Shown piece after piece: positions 20,861 through 32,500 of a stretch of DNA of 64,000 bases; position 1 is the stretch's first letter, and each line of letters begins with the position of its first letter. A program made the position numbers and the translations under genes. The notes under the pieces are model-generated. The model did not search any database and had not been told where the DNA came from. It saw only the letters and a program-made list of their open reading frames with translations. The stretch comes from Porphyra umbilicalis (lineage: Eukaryota; Rhodophyta; Bangiophyceae; Bangiales; Bangiaceae), in NCBI GenBank assembly GCA_002049455.2, contig KV918846.1:124001-188000 (forward strand), written 5' to 3'.

Positions 20861-23800
20861 GCTTAAGGGTTTTAGGAGGGCTTGGTGTCGTCTGCGTTCA
20901 GCAACGAGGTGCGCGGGACGTTCTGAAAAGGGTTTGGTCTTATAGTTTCATTCGACGCCCTGCAGTTGGTCGCAGCCGACGCCTGCTGTCATCGCTGGCG
21001 GCAAAGTCACCGTAGCCTACAGTGGTGAAGCCAAGGGTAGATGGACGTGACCAAATCAGGACGATGGGGAGATAGCCCAGCGAGGGCACCAGCCCCTGTC
21101 GAGAGGTGCTGACAGCGAGGACGGTAAGCACGGCGGTGGCGAGTGCCTCAGTTTCCGACTGCCCGGCTGGTTGACGACCCACTTTCGGCGTCTCCTCCCT
21201 ACTCTTCCCGTCGGCCGCTAGCATCGAGACGGGCGGCGGATGGCCGCTTGGTCCTCTAGTTGAGTGGAAGACTCGAGCTCCTGCGTGGCTGTCCGCGCAT
21301 TCCAGGTTCATGGACGCGCCTCCATGTGGGCCACCCCAGCGTTTCTCTCGCTGAAGCGCATCCGCGTCTGTCCTGTGATCTCGATTCGAGGACGAAGGCA
21401 GACACTGGGTGCTGCAAGCTCGCTCTCGACCGAGCATGAGGTATCACGAGATGGACACGATGGCGCACATGCAGGCGACAGCCGAGGCAGGTGGTAACAG
21501 CAAAGGAGCGAAGGTGGTCAGCGTCCCACTAGCTGCAGCTGCATGCGAAGCGTGCAGCGTCCCACGGCGCCGTCTCCCTGGAGCGCACTCCACAAGCATT
21601 CATTTTATGTCTTGCGCGTCGCTTGCTGGAAGGTGTACGCGGATCCCCTCTGCTCGCGCTGCTCCACATGGGCGGCGGTTGACGGTACGTGGGCTCCTGT
21701 CTCGCGGCCGGGCACTGCCTCTTCGAAACGCCGCCGTGGCGCAGCCGCTCGGTTTTGCTCCGCCTATTTTGGCGGCGTTGCCGGCGATCCGCGGGCCGCA
21801 AACCTACGGGGGGGGCGCCCGCCACCCGCGGGGGGCGGCGCTTGGCTGGGGCGCCCTCTGTCAGGCTACTTTTTCGTTTTGGGCGCGTGGCAGACGAGGG
21901 GGCCCCGTGCCTCTCTCGAAAGGCCACACACCCCGTTGCGCGTCGGGTTTGGGCTGGGTCGCGTACCGCAAACGAGCGGACCGCGGGCGAGCGGACGCCA
22001 AAAGGTCGTCGCTCCACGGGGAAAACCATCAGCTCAGCTCGCCGAACAGAAATATTTGTTTGGCAACAGGCAAATAAAAGCCGAACTGTTGGTCCGTCTG
22101 GTTGGGCATCAAAGCCCGAACAGAACGCCATTCTGTTCGCCAAAAGTGCTGACCTCTCTCGAGGGGGAACCATGCATGTGCTATGCCCTCATGAGGGTAA
22201 CGTGTCCCATCCAGTGCCTAACGAAGAACCAAGAGAGGTCGCATCTCTATGTATGCACGCTTAAGCATCCAACTGTCAACTAATGCATGCTCGCATCATC
22301 AAAGAGATCCGCAAGTATGGAAGAAACTACACAGCGTGGTCGGATGAGCGGGATTATGTAATCTCCCTGTGAGACCTCTCCGTCGAAGGCTGCTTCCACC
22401 TCGCGCTCGTAGCCACCCATGCCCCGCGGACCGTCGTTGCCCATGTCGTCTTCGCCCGCCGGATGCTACCGCAATCGTTCTCGCAACACGCTGCCGCATT
22501 GCCGCCCTACCCCCCTCGCCCCCTTTCCGTCTCATCCCACTGCGGCTCCTTGCCCTTACCTCGGCTTCCCACCCGCTCCGTGGACACATCCCTTGCATGA
22601 GCGCTTCTCGACGACACGCGTACGTTCCATGCCACATTCTCCGCCCGCGAATGCCCCCCCACCCCAACCCCCCCGTGTGCTCCTCCTGGTCCGTCTCCTT
22701 TCCACCTCGACATGCACTGAACGGTTGTTGCCGCACGACTGTGGATCCACGGTTCTGCTGGGTGGCTGCATGTGACGTGAGCTTGTTTTGTTTTTGACGT
22801 TGCTGACCATGGATGGACTGACTTGCTGCTGTCCTCAGTGTGCTCTTTACTTGGCCTTCTTGTCACGATGTTTCCTTCACGTGGTCCTGTTGAGATGTCT
22901 GTGTCCACCGGGCTGTTAGTCGTCGCATTGAGCGTAGAGATGTTAGCTCGCAAAAAAAAAAATGGACGTGGGCCTCTTGACACATCGAGAAGGTGCAGCG
23001 CGAGGTGTAACGGTCAGCAGAGGCCAAATCATGATACCATATATATTTAAGACGCCGGCAAAGGACTCAGACGATGCAGAAGTGAAGTATTCCAAAGACA
23101 CTGTAATGTAACCCTCTATTCAAGGCCATGGAGCTCGTGTGCCCTGCCTGTTCCGCCCATTTCTGGCACAATCCCGCGATCCAGAGCTGAGCACTCGAAC
23201 ATTAATAGAACAGAATCGCGTTTGTTGACTGCTTGTTCGGTAACGCGCGTCGGAATAGAATCGCGTTCTGTTGAGGCTGCCCCGTGCAGCGACGATGGTG
23301 TCCGCACCCGTTATTCCGTGAGCCCAACTGACAATCGCACCCCGCTCCTCGGCAGCGCTCACGCCGCCGACCCTCCGACTCGGTCCTCCCCCCCGCGGCG
23401 CAGCGTCCAGTAATTCAGAAGTGGGGCCTGCAGGTGCAACTTGCTGGTCACGTCTTGCTGACCATGCAGGCCCGTTGGGCTGGAAGAGGGCGAATGATGG
23501 AAGCCTGGCACTGCAGGACATGGGATGTCCCTGACCGCCAGACACCCCCCCCAAACGGCCTGTTGCGATGCCCTCGAGACACAGAGAAGGAAGAGGACGG
23601 CCGCTCGCATTGGCAGGAGTGGGGGCCGCCGAACCTTCCAGCCAACCTTCCATAAAGGGTACTGGCGTCTGCTCACGGAGACAAAGGACCAATGGGGACG
23701 CCCGATCGTTCGTTTGGACCAATCAGCAGCCCCTCCCGACACGCATGGTCGCTTGATCTCTTCCAGCGATCTGGATCGCTGGAATCCGTCGCACCCCCCC

Positions 23801-24500
23801 TCAACAGCATTCCATCACCAGGTTGGATGGCCCCACACGCATGGCGCGCTCTGGTACACGCAGAGGCCGCCTCCTCTCTCCGCGGCCATCGAGGAGCACT
23901 GCTGGACACATCCGACTTGCCACGCGAGGACGGCTGCCCTGCGGCCGACCAATGGCGGCCGGCCGTCAGCCGGCGTGGGGGAACAGTGGACCCGTCGTTG
24001 GGGGTTTCAACGCCAGTTTTTCCCCTCCCGCCGGTCGTTTTGTTGACGGGGGCTGAGAGTTCAAGTCACAGTGGACCCGCTGCAGACCGCCGGGCGCGCA
24101 CACGGGCCTTTCACCGGCGGGGGTCGTGCCCGACACGCGCCGGCCGCCGGTCCTCGCGTGCCGGCGTGCTGCCCCCGACGCCGCCTGGCTCGGTCGCGAG
24201 TCGTTTCTGTCAGCGGCGGCGGGTCGGGGATGGCTTGCGACACGCACACACGCGGGCCACGCGCCAAGCGCTGCGGCAGCAGCGTGCAGGCGGGCGCGGC
24301 GGGCAACCTACGGAGCTTACGCCACGCAAGCGGCGATCGGGGGGGCGCGGGCGCCCTCGGTCTGCGTGCTGGCTGTTTTGGCGCGCGTCGGCACCCCCGC
24401 TCGCACCAAGCGCATCGCATCGGCGGCGGCCGCGTCGGTCGTGCCAGACATGCCAATCCACTCTCCCGCGTGCACACCGCGCCGCGTCGGCGTGCCGGCC

Positions 24501-24509
24501 TATATATTT
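24501..24509 (+). promoter_or_regulatory. TATA-like element upstream of the zinc-finger gene
   Basis: TATATATTT in an otherwise GC-rich stretch, about 350 bp before the ATG at 24863. A TATA box is plausible only if the 5' UTR is long. Confidence 0.3.
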
Positions 24510-24862
24510 GTGTGCGGCACTGACAGCCGCCCCTCGCTCGGCCGCACCCCACGACGCCCCTGTGTTGCTCGTCGGCACCGCACGGCCTGCAGACCAGCTG
24601 GCCGTCTCTACCACATAGAACGTTTGCCGTCCTCCCGGCTTCCCTTCCTCCCCACCCCCCCCTCCCCCACACCCTCGTTGCGGTGGGAGGCACCCATACC
24701 TCGCGTGCCATCGGCTCTTTCTTCTCTAAACCCCCCTCGCATTTGTCTCGTCGGGTCGCTCCCCAACCCCAACCCCGACCGGCGGTGTCAACCCCCCCTT
24801 TTTTTCTGTCGATGCCTCCCTCCCGCGCCGCGCCCAGCCCGAGCCCCCACCCCCTCGCCACG

Positions 24863-25915
24863 ATGGACTCGACGATGAAGGCCAATAAGCACTCCATCTC
24901 CTTCCTGCTCAACGAGCCTGGCGTGGGCGCGCCCCCCCGGTCGACCCCTTCCCGCACGGGCGGCGGCTGCGCGCCGGCGGCGCGCAAGGCCAGCCCCGAC
25001 GCGCTGCCCGACTGGCGCGGCTGCTCGCCGAGCCCCGTTGCGTCCGAGGCGGGCCACGAGGAGCTGCCGCGGGCGTCGTTGTCCCCACCGCCGCTTGCGT
25101 CGTCGGCGTCGGGAGCCGCCCAGGGCGCGTCGTGCGGTCCCCTACGCCCCGCGGGCTTGTGGCTGCCGATGCTCTCGCCGCCCATGGCAGGCATGGCCGT
25201 CGCTGGGGACGTGGCCTCGTACACGCCCTTGCCGCCCGTGAGCGCCTGGTGCCCGGCCGGCGGTGGCCCCGTCAGTGGGCCCCCCACCGCCGGGGGGATG
25301 ACCTCCCCCGCAGACGGCACCGAGTCGACGGGCAGCTCCACCTCGTCTGCGGGTGCCGACGGTGGCAGCGGCTCGGACGTTTCGGGGGTGCGCGGCAGCG
25401 GCGCGTCGCCGACCCCGTCGGTCGCCTCGGCCGACGCGTCGACGGCTGTGGCGATTGCGCCGGCGGGGGCCAAGGGCGCCGCCGCCGCCGCCACCGCCGC
25501 CGCCGTGGAAGCCGCCCCTGCGTCTGGGCCGCCGTCGGCGGCGCGCGGCGGCGCGCACCCGTGCGCCTCGTGCAACGTCTCGTTTCGGCGGCTGGGGGAC
25601 TTGCGCAAGCACCTCTCGTGCGTGCACGCCTTCCCCCGCCGCCACGCGTGCGAGTATTGCGGGCGGCGCTTTGGGGAGCGCTCCAACATGATCAAGCACG
25701 TGGCGGCGCTGCACCTCAAGCGCCGCGACACGGTGTGTGGGCAGTGTGGCAAGGCGTTTGCGTTTAGCGACGGCCTCGCCCGCCACGTGCGCCTCGTCCA
25801 CGGGGGGGAGCGGCGGTACGGGTGTGGGCTGTGTGGGGGGCGCTTCAAGCAACGGACGCATCTGCAAAAGCACATGGCGGGGGTGCACAAGGTCACGCGT
25901 GGCGGGGGAGCATGA
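24863..25915 (+). CDS. Four-finger C2H2 zinc-finger protein
   Basis: Likely DNA-binding transcription regulator, 350 residues from the ATG at 24863 (an in-frame ATG at 24812 would add 17). Four tandem C2H2 fingers occupy the last ~120 residues: CASCNVSFRRLGDLRKHLSC, CEYCGRRFGERSNMIKHV, CGQCGKAFAFSDGLARHV and CGLCGGRFKQRTHLQKHM, each ending in VH or LH. All have exact C-x2-C-x12-H-x4-H spacing. Linkers are seven or more residues, without the classic TGEKP. The N-terminus has a non-repetitive segment (MKANKHSISFLLNE), then about 190 residues of Ser/Pro/Ala-rich presumably disordered sequence. The HSISFLLN motif resembles short co-repressor docking motifs (inference). No frame breaks. A second, simpler zinc-finger gene lies 3 kb downstream on the same strand. 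Confidence 0.85.
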   Translation: MDSTMKANKHSISFLLNEPGVGAPPRSTPSRTGGGCAPAARKASPDALPDWRGCSPSPVASEAGHEELPRASLSPPPLASSASGAAQGASCGPLRPAGLWLPMLSPPMAGMAVAGDVASYTPLPPVSAWCPAGGGPVSGPPTAGGMTSPADGTESTGSSTSSAGADGGSGSDVSGVRGSGASPTPSVASADASTAVAIAPAGAKGAAAAATAAAVEAAPASGPPSAARGGAHPCASCNVSFRRLGDLRKHLSCVHAFPRRHACEYCGRRFGERSNMIKHVAALHLKRRDTVCGQCGKAFAFSDGLARHVRLVHGGERRYGCGLCGGRFKQRTHLQKHMAGVHKVTRGGGA

Positions 25916-28908
25916 GCACCGCTGCCTCCTTGCGTGGGTGGACGCGCGCCGCCCGTGTACATACTTGCGGCAGGAGCGGCGCGTTGTGTGCCGATTTATT
26001 TTTTTTGAACGGTGAGCACCAACGATGTTACCTATCGACGTGGTGCTGTTCTACCGTAAACCAACGGCTCTCTGTACACACCGTCCCGAGTTGTTCCCGA
26101 GCACCATGGGGCTCGACTACACCGTGCATGGAGCTGTAGCAGGCGGGCACATTGGTGCGTTTCTGGTCGATTCTCTGAGCTGTGAGGTCCAAGGCTGGAG
26201 GACGTGACCATGCACGAACCTCCAGTGGTCTTGCCGTGGTGCCTTCTGCTCAACGACTGTGTACACATCGTGACACCCGCACGCAGAGCGTGTGAAGTGC
26301 GCCCCGCGTGAACGTCGTCGTCGACAAACGGCCGGCCGCAACGCGTTGAGCCGCGCACGACCGGAAAGCATGTGTGGCGCTTTATTTTAGAAGTATCATC
26401 TTATGTGGCTAGACGAGTTTGCAAGATGAGACAAACGCCTTATGCTCTTTGACGTGCTCTTTCTGATGGTGCTCCCTGCGATCTTCATGCTTCTCTCCTG
26501 GTCACGTAGCACTTGTATCTGTCTAAGAACAATTGTCAGGTACGTTCGACCGGGACGAAGAGCCTTCTACGAAATCGCTCTCTCAGGGGCAGTCCGCATG
26601 GATTGGTGGGCTACTTCTGAACCAAGCGGCCCAGGAGGCCTCGACCTCTGAGAGAGTTTTTGCAACGCGCGTGAGAAGCCTTGTGTGACAAGGTCGTGAC
26701 AGCCCGTTACTGTACCGGCCGGCTGACTGCAAACCTCTCTGCAACATCCTGTCGCGTCGAATGAGTCAGCGTGACAAAATCTGAGAGGCTGTGATGAATT
26801 CTTACCTCTTACACCCCCCTGGAATCGGCCTCTGGCGAGGATGATCCGCCTGATGGGGTCGTATGGGCACATCGAGCGTACTGTCGTGATGCCCACACCT
26901 ACGGTGCCTGTGAGAACAAAAAGACGGGAACACGCTACAAAGGGAGGGAAGACGTCGTCAGCAAGCCAGCCATATTGGTTTTTGTTCTTCAGGACACAAC
27001 CTTCAAGGCTTGAGACAGCGTTACAGAAAGCAACGGAAAGTGACCAAGTGACCGCCTTGGAAACGCTATCTGAACGGGGCCTCTACTTTAGAAGTCTCAG
27101 TTTTTTTGTGCAGTGCCGAACGGAGCTATAGACACTAAAGCAAAGCGCCACATGTCATCATGGTTGTTTTCGGGTGCGGCGCAGGCCGGCGGTGGCGTAT
27201 TTTCTTCGGTCCCCGCCGCAGGTCTCTCTGTTGTAGCAGAGCTGGGCATGTTCACACGCCGCGACCTCCTGTGTTTCTCCTGGACAAGCTTGACCAAAGC
27301 GACCGCCCCTCCACTCCCGTGGGACGCGCAAGTCTGTTCGGCCCCACCCCTCACCGCCCCTTTTCCTACGACTGCAAGGGCAAGCACATCTCGGCATCCG
27401 CAGGGTGGCGGACTCGCGCGCGCTTATGGGGGGCTTCCACTTGCCCGGCCACGCGCTCGCGGGTGGCGTCAGCGGGAGCGCGCCTCGTCTCGTAGGATGG
27501 GGGTCACCGCCCGCCTGTACCGCACGAATACCCAACAACGTACAGCCGAGGGTGATGCGTGACCATGGCGATGGCTTTCCCACCAGCGATCCGTCCTGGC
27601 ACAAGTGGAAAGGCGGTCATTTCTCTTTGGCTCATCACCAATCGGCCTCGCTGGCCTCACCGCGCACGCACGCGGAGGTCTACTTGGTTCCCCCGAGTGT
27701 ACGTGAGCTTCCACTCCCCGTGGTTTTCTCTCTGCCGCCCGTACCTGTGCTTTGTCCGTCGATAACATTTCTTCGCTCTCCTCTGTGTCACGGGCGAGGC
27801 GCCAGCGCTGGCGACAGTGGCGCCGGCGCGCGCCGCGCCCGTCAGGCAGACCACGACCAGCGCCGCGAGCCGGCAGTTGAGTCAGACTTTTGACACTGAA
27901 TTGGCGTGCCACTTGACCCTGACTTTGTCACCCAAACAATGCCGAAGCGCGGCATCGATCGTTCCCGCTGCAGGCGTTCCTGGTGCACCATGCCTGCATC
28001 ACCGGTGGTGCCGGGACGCTTCCGCGTCCGGGCGGCACGCCCCCCCCCACCCACCGCCTCTGCGCTGCCGCGCCCCCCCGCGGCAGCGCCGCAGGCCGTG
28101 GCCACCGCCATCCTGTCGGCGGGCGCCTGCGCCCCTGCTGCCGCCGCCCCTCATCACGCTTCCCGCGCCCCCCGCCGGGAGGGCTGGGCGGGCGCGGCGC
28201 GTGCGCTGCCCGCCTGCCACCTCCTCCCCCCCCCACCCTTGCCGATCGGCCGCGCGTGCGCGCGTGTCACGCTCGCCCGTCGCCGCCCTGCGCGCGCGCC
28301 CCGCCCGACCACCGAGGGCCGGGCGCCACCGCGGCTCCGCGTGGGGGGGCCAAGGGCACCCCGCCCGCCTTGGAGGCCCCGCGCCGCCCGGCGCCTTTGC
28401 CGCCCCCACCGCCGCGATGGGCGGCCCGCGGGCGGCGGGTGGCGGGTGGCGGCGGCGGCCGCCGCCCAAACCGGGGGTCGGACGCGCGGCGGGCGTGCCG
28501 ATTGGGGCGGCACGCCAGAGGGCTGCGCGCCCGCGCGCGGGCGGAGCACCCCCGCTGGTACGTGACGCCCCGAGCGCGTCTGGGTGCGGGCGCCTGAATG
28601 GTGCCCTGCGCTGCGGTTGCGGCGACGGCGCGCGCTGCCGCCGTATGAGCGGCGGTACTTGAGCGGCGTTGGTGCTCGACGAGTGGCGGCGGTGCTTGCT
28701 GCACATCGACTTTGCAGGCGGTACGAGGGCGGTGACGTCGCTTCTTCACTCTTCGTCTGGTCATCTGCTTTCCTGGAAGTGACACCCTGCTCCTAAGTTC
28801 CTCCTTTGTACCTTCCTACCACCTACATTCTTCCCCTCCTTGCTCTTGACATCCCGACCGCACCAACGCGTTCCTGTCCAGCGCCCCGCCCCCTTCCCGG
28901 CGTCCACC
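25916..28908. other. Intergenic region with mobile-element relics
   Basis: 26.0-27.1 kb is AT-richer and contains a hAT-like fragment (separate entry). From 27.8 kb the sequence becomes GC-rich again, with low-complexity frames that look like upstream sequence of the next gene rather than coding. No conserved gene is recognised. Confidence 0.4.
26575..26700 (+). pseudogene. Possible hAT transposase C-terminal relic
   Basis: One frame reads ASTSERVFATRVRSLV and stops, resembling the hAT dimerisation signature (A-S-SERVFS). Just upstream, in another frame, MDWWATSEP resembles the family's preceding DWW motif. The spacing is shorter than usual and frames change, so if real this is a decayed and deleted copy. 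No N-terminal parts or terminal repeats were found. Confidence 0.3.
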
Positions 28909-29547
28909 ATGTCGGAGCCGCTGCCACGGGACTACTCCCCCGTCAGCTGGTCGACGTCACCAACGTCCACCAACCCCGACTCGCCCGCTTGGAGTGCCAA
29001 CATTGGGGGCTTGGTCGGCTTGGCCCCCCCCGAGCACACGGGCCGCCTGCTGCTCAACGCGGCCACGCCGCAGGGCACCACGGTGAACCTCCTCTTCCCC
29101 CCCGCCGCCTACCCCGGCCCCGCTCAGACGCCCGAGGCCGACCGCCCCACCGTCCACGGGCGCCTCGGCGACTTGACCGCCCCCGCCACCTGGGGCGGCA
29201 CCGCCGCCGTGCTCATGGACGTGCCGCTGCGGCTGCCGCCGTCGGCCGAGTGGCCGGCGGGCACCGCCGCCCGCTTTGGCCTCCGCGCCGTCCCCGTGTC
29301 GCGCAACCAGGTGTACTGGGATCCGGAGCGCGTGTGGGTGTGCCCGCTGTGTCCGCAGCGCAAGCGGTGGACCGCGCGGGGCGTCGCCGCACACATGGCG
29401 CTCCGCCACGGGGTGCTGCGGCGGTACGTGTGTAGCCTGTGCAACGCGCCGCCGCTGTTGACACGCGCGCGCGTCGTGCGGCACGTGGCGACGATGCACG
29501 GGGGGGCCGCGTTGGTCGACGCGGGCGAGTGTGGTGCCGCGTTGTGA
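28909..29547 (+). CDS. Two-finger C2H2-type protein
   Basis: Protein of 212 residues from the ATG at 28909, which sits in a good Kozak context (ACCATGT). The C-terminus holds two zinc-finger-like units: CPLCPQRKRWTARGVAAHMA followed by LRH, and CSLCNAPPLLTRARVVRHVA followed by TMH. The first fits C-x2-C...H-x3-4-H; the second has the same order with slightly irregular spacing. The N-terminal ~140 residues are not low complexity throughout (WSANIGGLVGLAPPEHTGRL, RFGLRAVPVSRNQVYWDPER), suggesting a folded or conserved region I do not recognise. The arrangement of fingers at the C-terminus echoes the four-finger gene 3 kb upstream. Nucleic-acid binding is likely, but the role is unknown. No frame breaks. 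Confidence 0.7.
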   Translation: MSEPLPRDYSPVSWSTSPTSTNPDSPAWSANIGGLVGLAPPEHTGRLLLNAATPQGTTVNLLFPPAAYPGPAQTPEADRPTVHGRLGDLTAPATWGGTAAVLMDVPLRLPPSAEWPAGTAARFGLRAVPVSRNQVYWDPERVWVCPLCPQRKRWTARGVAAHMALRHGVLRRYVCSLCNAPPLLTRARVVRHVATMHGGAALVDAGECGAAL

Positions 29548-32500
29548 GGGGGGGGGTACCCGGCACCCGGCCGACGTGGCGGTGGTGGGTGGCGGCAGAG
29601 GTGCCACCTCTCGAGGCTGGCGCGCGGCACGCGCGGGCGTGGCCTCACGCGTGGGCGGGGGCGGCGGGTTGTCGGGGGGGGGCGGCGCTCGGAAAGTGAG
29701 CGGACGACTCCCAATGCCGACGTGCGGGTGGCGGTCCATAGTGGGAATGGCGCGGCGCGGCGGCGCCGGGTGATGGCCCGCGTGGGCCGCAGTGGTGTAC
29801 ATTTTTAGGGGTGGCGACTCGGCGTATCAGCTTTTGCGCGAGTGGAAAGTGAAGAGGTTGCTTGCTTGAGTATATGGGCGGGCGTGGGCTTTGTTTGTGA
29901 GAGTGTTTGGCGAGGTCGTTGTGAGCGTGAGTGAGGGCTTTCTTATGGGGGTGCGCAGGATGATGAAGAGGGTCTCGTTTCAGAACGATAATTGTCTACG
30001 AGTTGTTTTGCTGCTGTCCTTGCTCTCTGGTGATGTCTCGACCATGAAGAGCCTTGGAGAGTAGCTAACTAACAAGAGAGCGGTTCGTGTTGCGTTGGTC
30101 GGCAGTAGAGAACTGCCGTTCTCTACGTTGTCGCGATGCGCATGCACGAGCGCCTGCCGTGTGGCAATGGGATCGCTTGCTTGCTGGGCCACATGGCCTG
30201 GCTAGGCCGACCACAAACCGTGGTAGTACGGCTCTTTGCGAGGAGAAGAACCACAGCCGTAGTCCCGTGTTCACTCCAGACGGTCATGGCCCGACCTCTT
30301 ATGTAGGTGTGGTACTCCCAGTTTCGCAGTTTCGGCTGTTGACGTCGATGTCAAGATCGGTGATCAAGAGTCCAAAATATGTCAGTGTCTCAGCCATCCA
30401 TTCAGCAGGAAAAAACGGATTGACCAATGAGCTGTTGGCCAGGACCCCTGCTTGACATCGACTGCATCGGTCAAAATTGGGAAAACGACGAAAGATAGCC
30501 CCCCATGGAGCGGTGGGCCAGTAGCGAAGCTTCTTTCAACTTGTTGATGGAACTGTTCTGGACCGACGTGCGTTCAGGACACTAGCCGCGGGGTGGTACT
30601 GTATGTACAGTACAGGCGCGGCCGCAGGCGCGGCGTCCACAGAAAAGATATCGCACGCCAGATGATAGTGCCCATGTACCCCTCAGTGGAGGACTTCTCG
30701 GTTTCTGGTGTTTGGCTGTTGATGCCCACATCCCTTGACAACCCCGCACGAAGGCGGAGAGTGGCTGCAGACTTGAAAAACAAGAAGCAACGAACCCACA
30801 GTGCAATTTGAGAGATGTGAACACATCACGGAAAACAGGAGAGCACGAGCAAGAAGACGTTCCAACTGCTGACCAACACTCTTCCCTCCTTTTGCCTATT
30901 TTCTTCCCCCCCACCTCCCGAACCACACACGCGTGGCAACCAGCGCGACGGCAGCCGTGCAGGTGCGCCGACAAGGCGGTCAAACTCCAAAATGGCGACC
31001 GGCAGCCCAGCCACGTCCCGTGCGCCACCGTGGCGACCATGTGCGTGCCGATGCCACTGGGCCCGTCATGCGCCGCCGCGTACGCGCCATAGGGGCACCT
31101 GCCGCACCGCGAAACGCAGACGACGGGCCGGGGCATCCGCGTCAGGAGGGGGGGGGGAAGGGGGTCTCCGCCACCCCCACTCTCCGCCGGCGCTGCCGCC
31201 GCTTCGGACGGGGCGGGCCCGGTCACGGCTGTGTCGGCGCCCGCCGGCGGCGCGCCCCCGCCCGCCACCCCCCCGTCGAAGGCGGCTAGCATCGTGTGCA
31301 CCGCTGCCGGCACCGACACCCACACAAGCGGCGCGGCGGCAGCTGCTGCGAGGGCGGCCGCGATGGGCGGAGTGGTGGGGGGGACGGGGGGGCACCCTTC
31401 CTGCGACGCCGCTGGGGCCGCGCGGCTGTCGACGGCGGCGCTGCCGGGGCATCTTGCGAGGGGAGCGGGTGCCCACCGGTGGCCGTCGGTGGTGGATGAC
31501 GCGCCGCCGCGTCTGGTTGCCGCCTTCGGCAGCGTCGGCGGTCGCGCCAGATGCTCGGTCACCGCCGCGATCAATGCCGGCGCCGCGGCCGCGGCGGCCT
31601 CCTCTCCTTACGCAGTGGCTTCTGCGGAGGCCGCCGCCGCCAGTGCCGTCCGCGTGGCGTCCAATGCCAGCGAGTCGGGGATGCCCCCCCCTCACCCTTC
31701 GACAAGCGGCGGCGCATCGACGCGCAGCATCGCCGCGGAGGCCACGGCCGCCGACATCTCGCCCGCCATGGGCGTCGCCGCCACCGCCAGGGCAGCGGCC
31801 GCCGCCGCGTCGTCGTTGACGGCGGACACGGCGCGCTGAGCTGTCGTGACAGGGCGGACGGCTGCCGACGCGCGCCGTCGGCGGCGTGCGCCCCCGCCTC
31901 TGCACTCCCTGCCCAGTGAGGCCCGTGGTATATCCGCAAGTGCGCAGAGTAGCGACGGTCGAGCTACCGCCGCCACCATGGTGGAGTGGTAGCCAGTCTT
32001 GTCCAAATGTTGACCATTCTGTCGACCTTCTCAACACAACGCTTTCTCCACGACATACAATGCAAACATATGGAAAGAGGAGAGCATGAGGAGTACGATG
32101 GTGGTTTTTTTTTTCTCATAGCGTGTGTTGGTAGTGAGTTATGAGCAGAAGAAGAAGAACTGGTGTAATGGGATGTGTGTTCAATGTTGACCATCCGTCT
32201 CGGCCAATCATGCAGTCGGTTTTTTGACGTGGCGCGCCACACGCCAATCAATTCGACGCATTGCAGTGCCTTTCCCACGCTCCGGGGTGGGGGGGCCTGC
32301 AGGGCCTTCTACGGGGCCTCCTGGCAAGACCAAGAAAAACAGGAAAAATAGAAAAAAAAAGAGCACGAGAAGGCTGTTTGTGCCCGGAGTCCCATTTTTT
32401 GTCAGAAACCCAACAAGACCTACATGCATACATGTGGAGAAAAATGCACTCTTGGACCTGCTGTAGGCCGTCTTCTGGGCACTGGTACGCATTGTATTCC

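Larger units (their letters stand above)
20183..24862. other. 4.7-kb gene-poor region
   Basis: Mixed composition, clearly lower in GC than the gene blocks. Open frames on both strands up to about 220 codons have no recognisable motifs. It contains the 52-bp palindrome at 20809 and A/T tracts near 20690 and 22950. The right end should hold the promoter of the zinc-finger gene, including a TATATATTT stretch at 24501-24509. Confidence 0.4.

Noticed and set aside
24061-25962. 633-codon open frame on the minus strand
   Set aside because: It is the antisense of the four-finger C2H2 gene. High GC removes stop codons from opposite frames; the plus strand has exact zinc-finger spacing.
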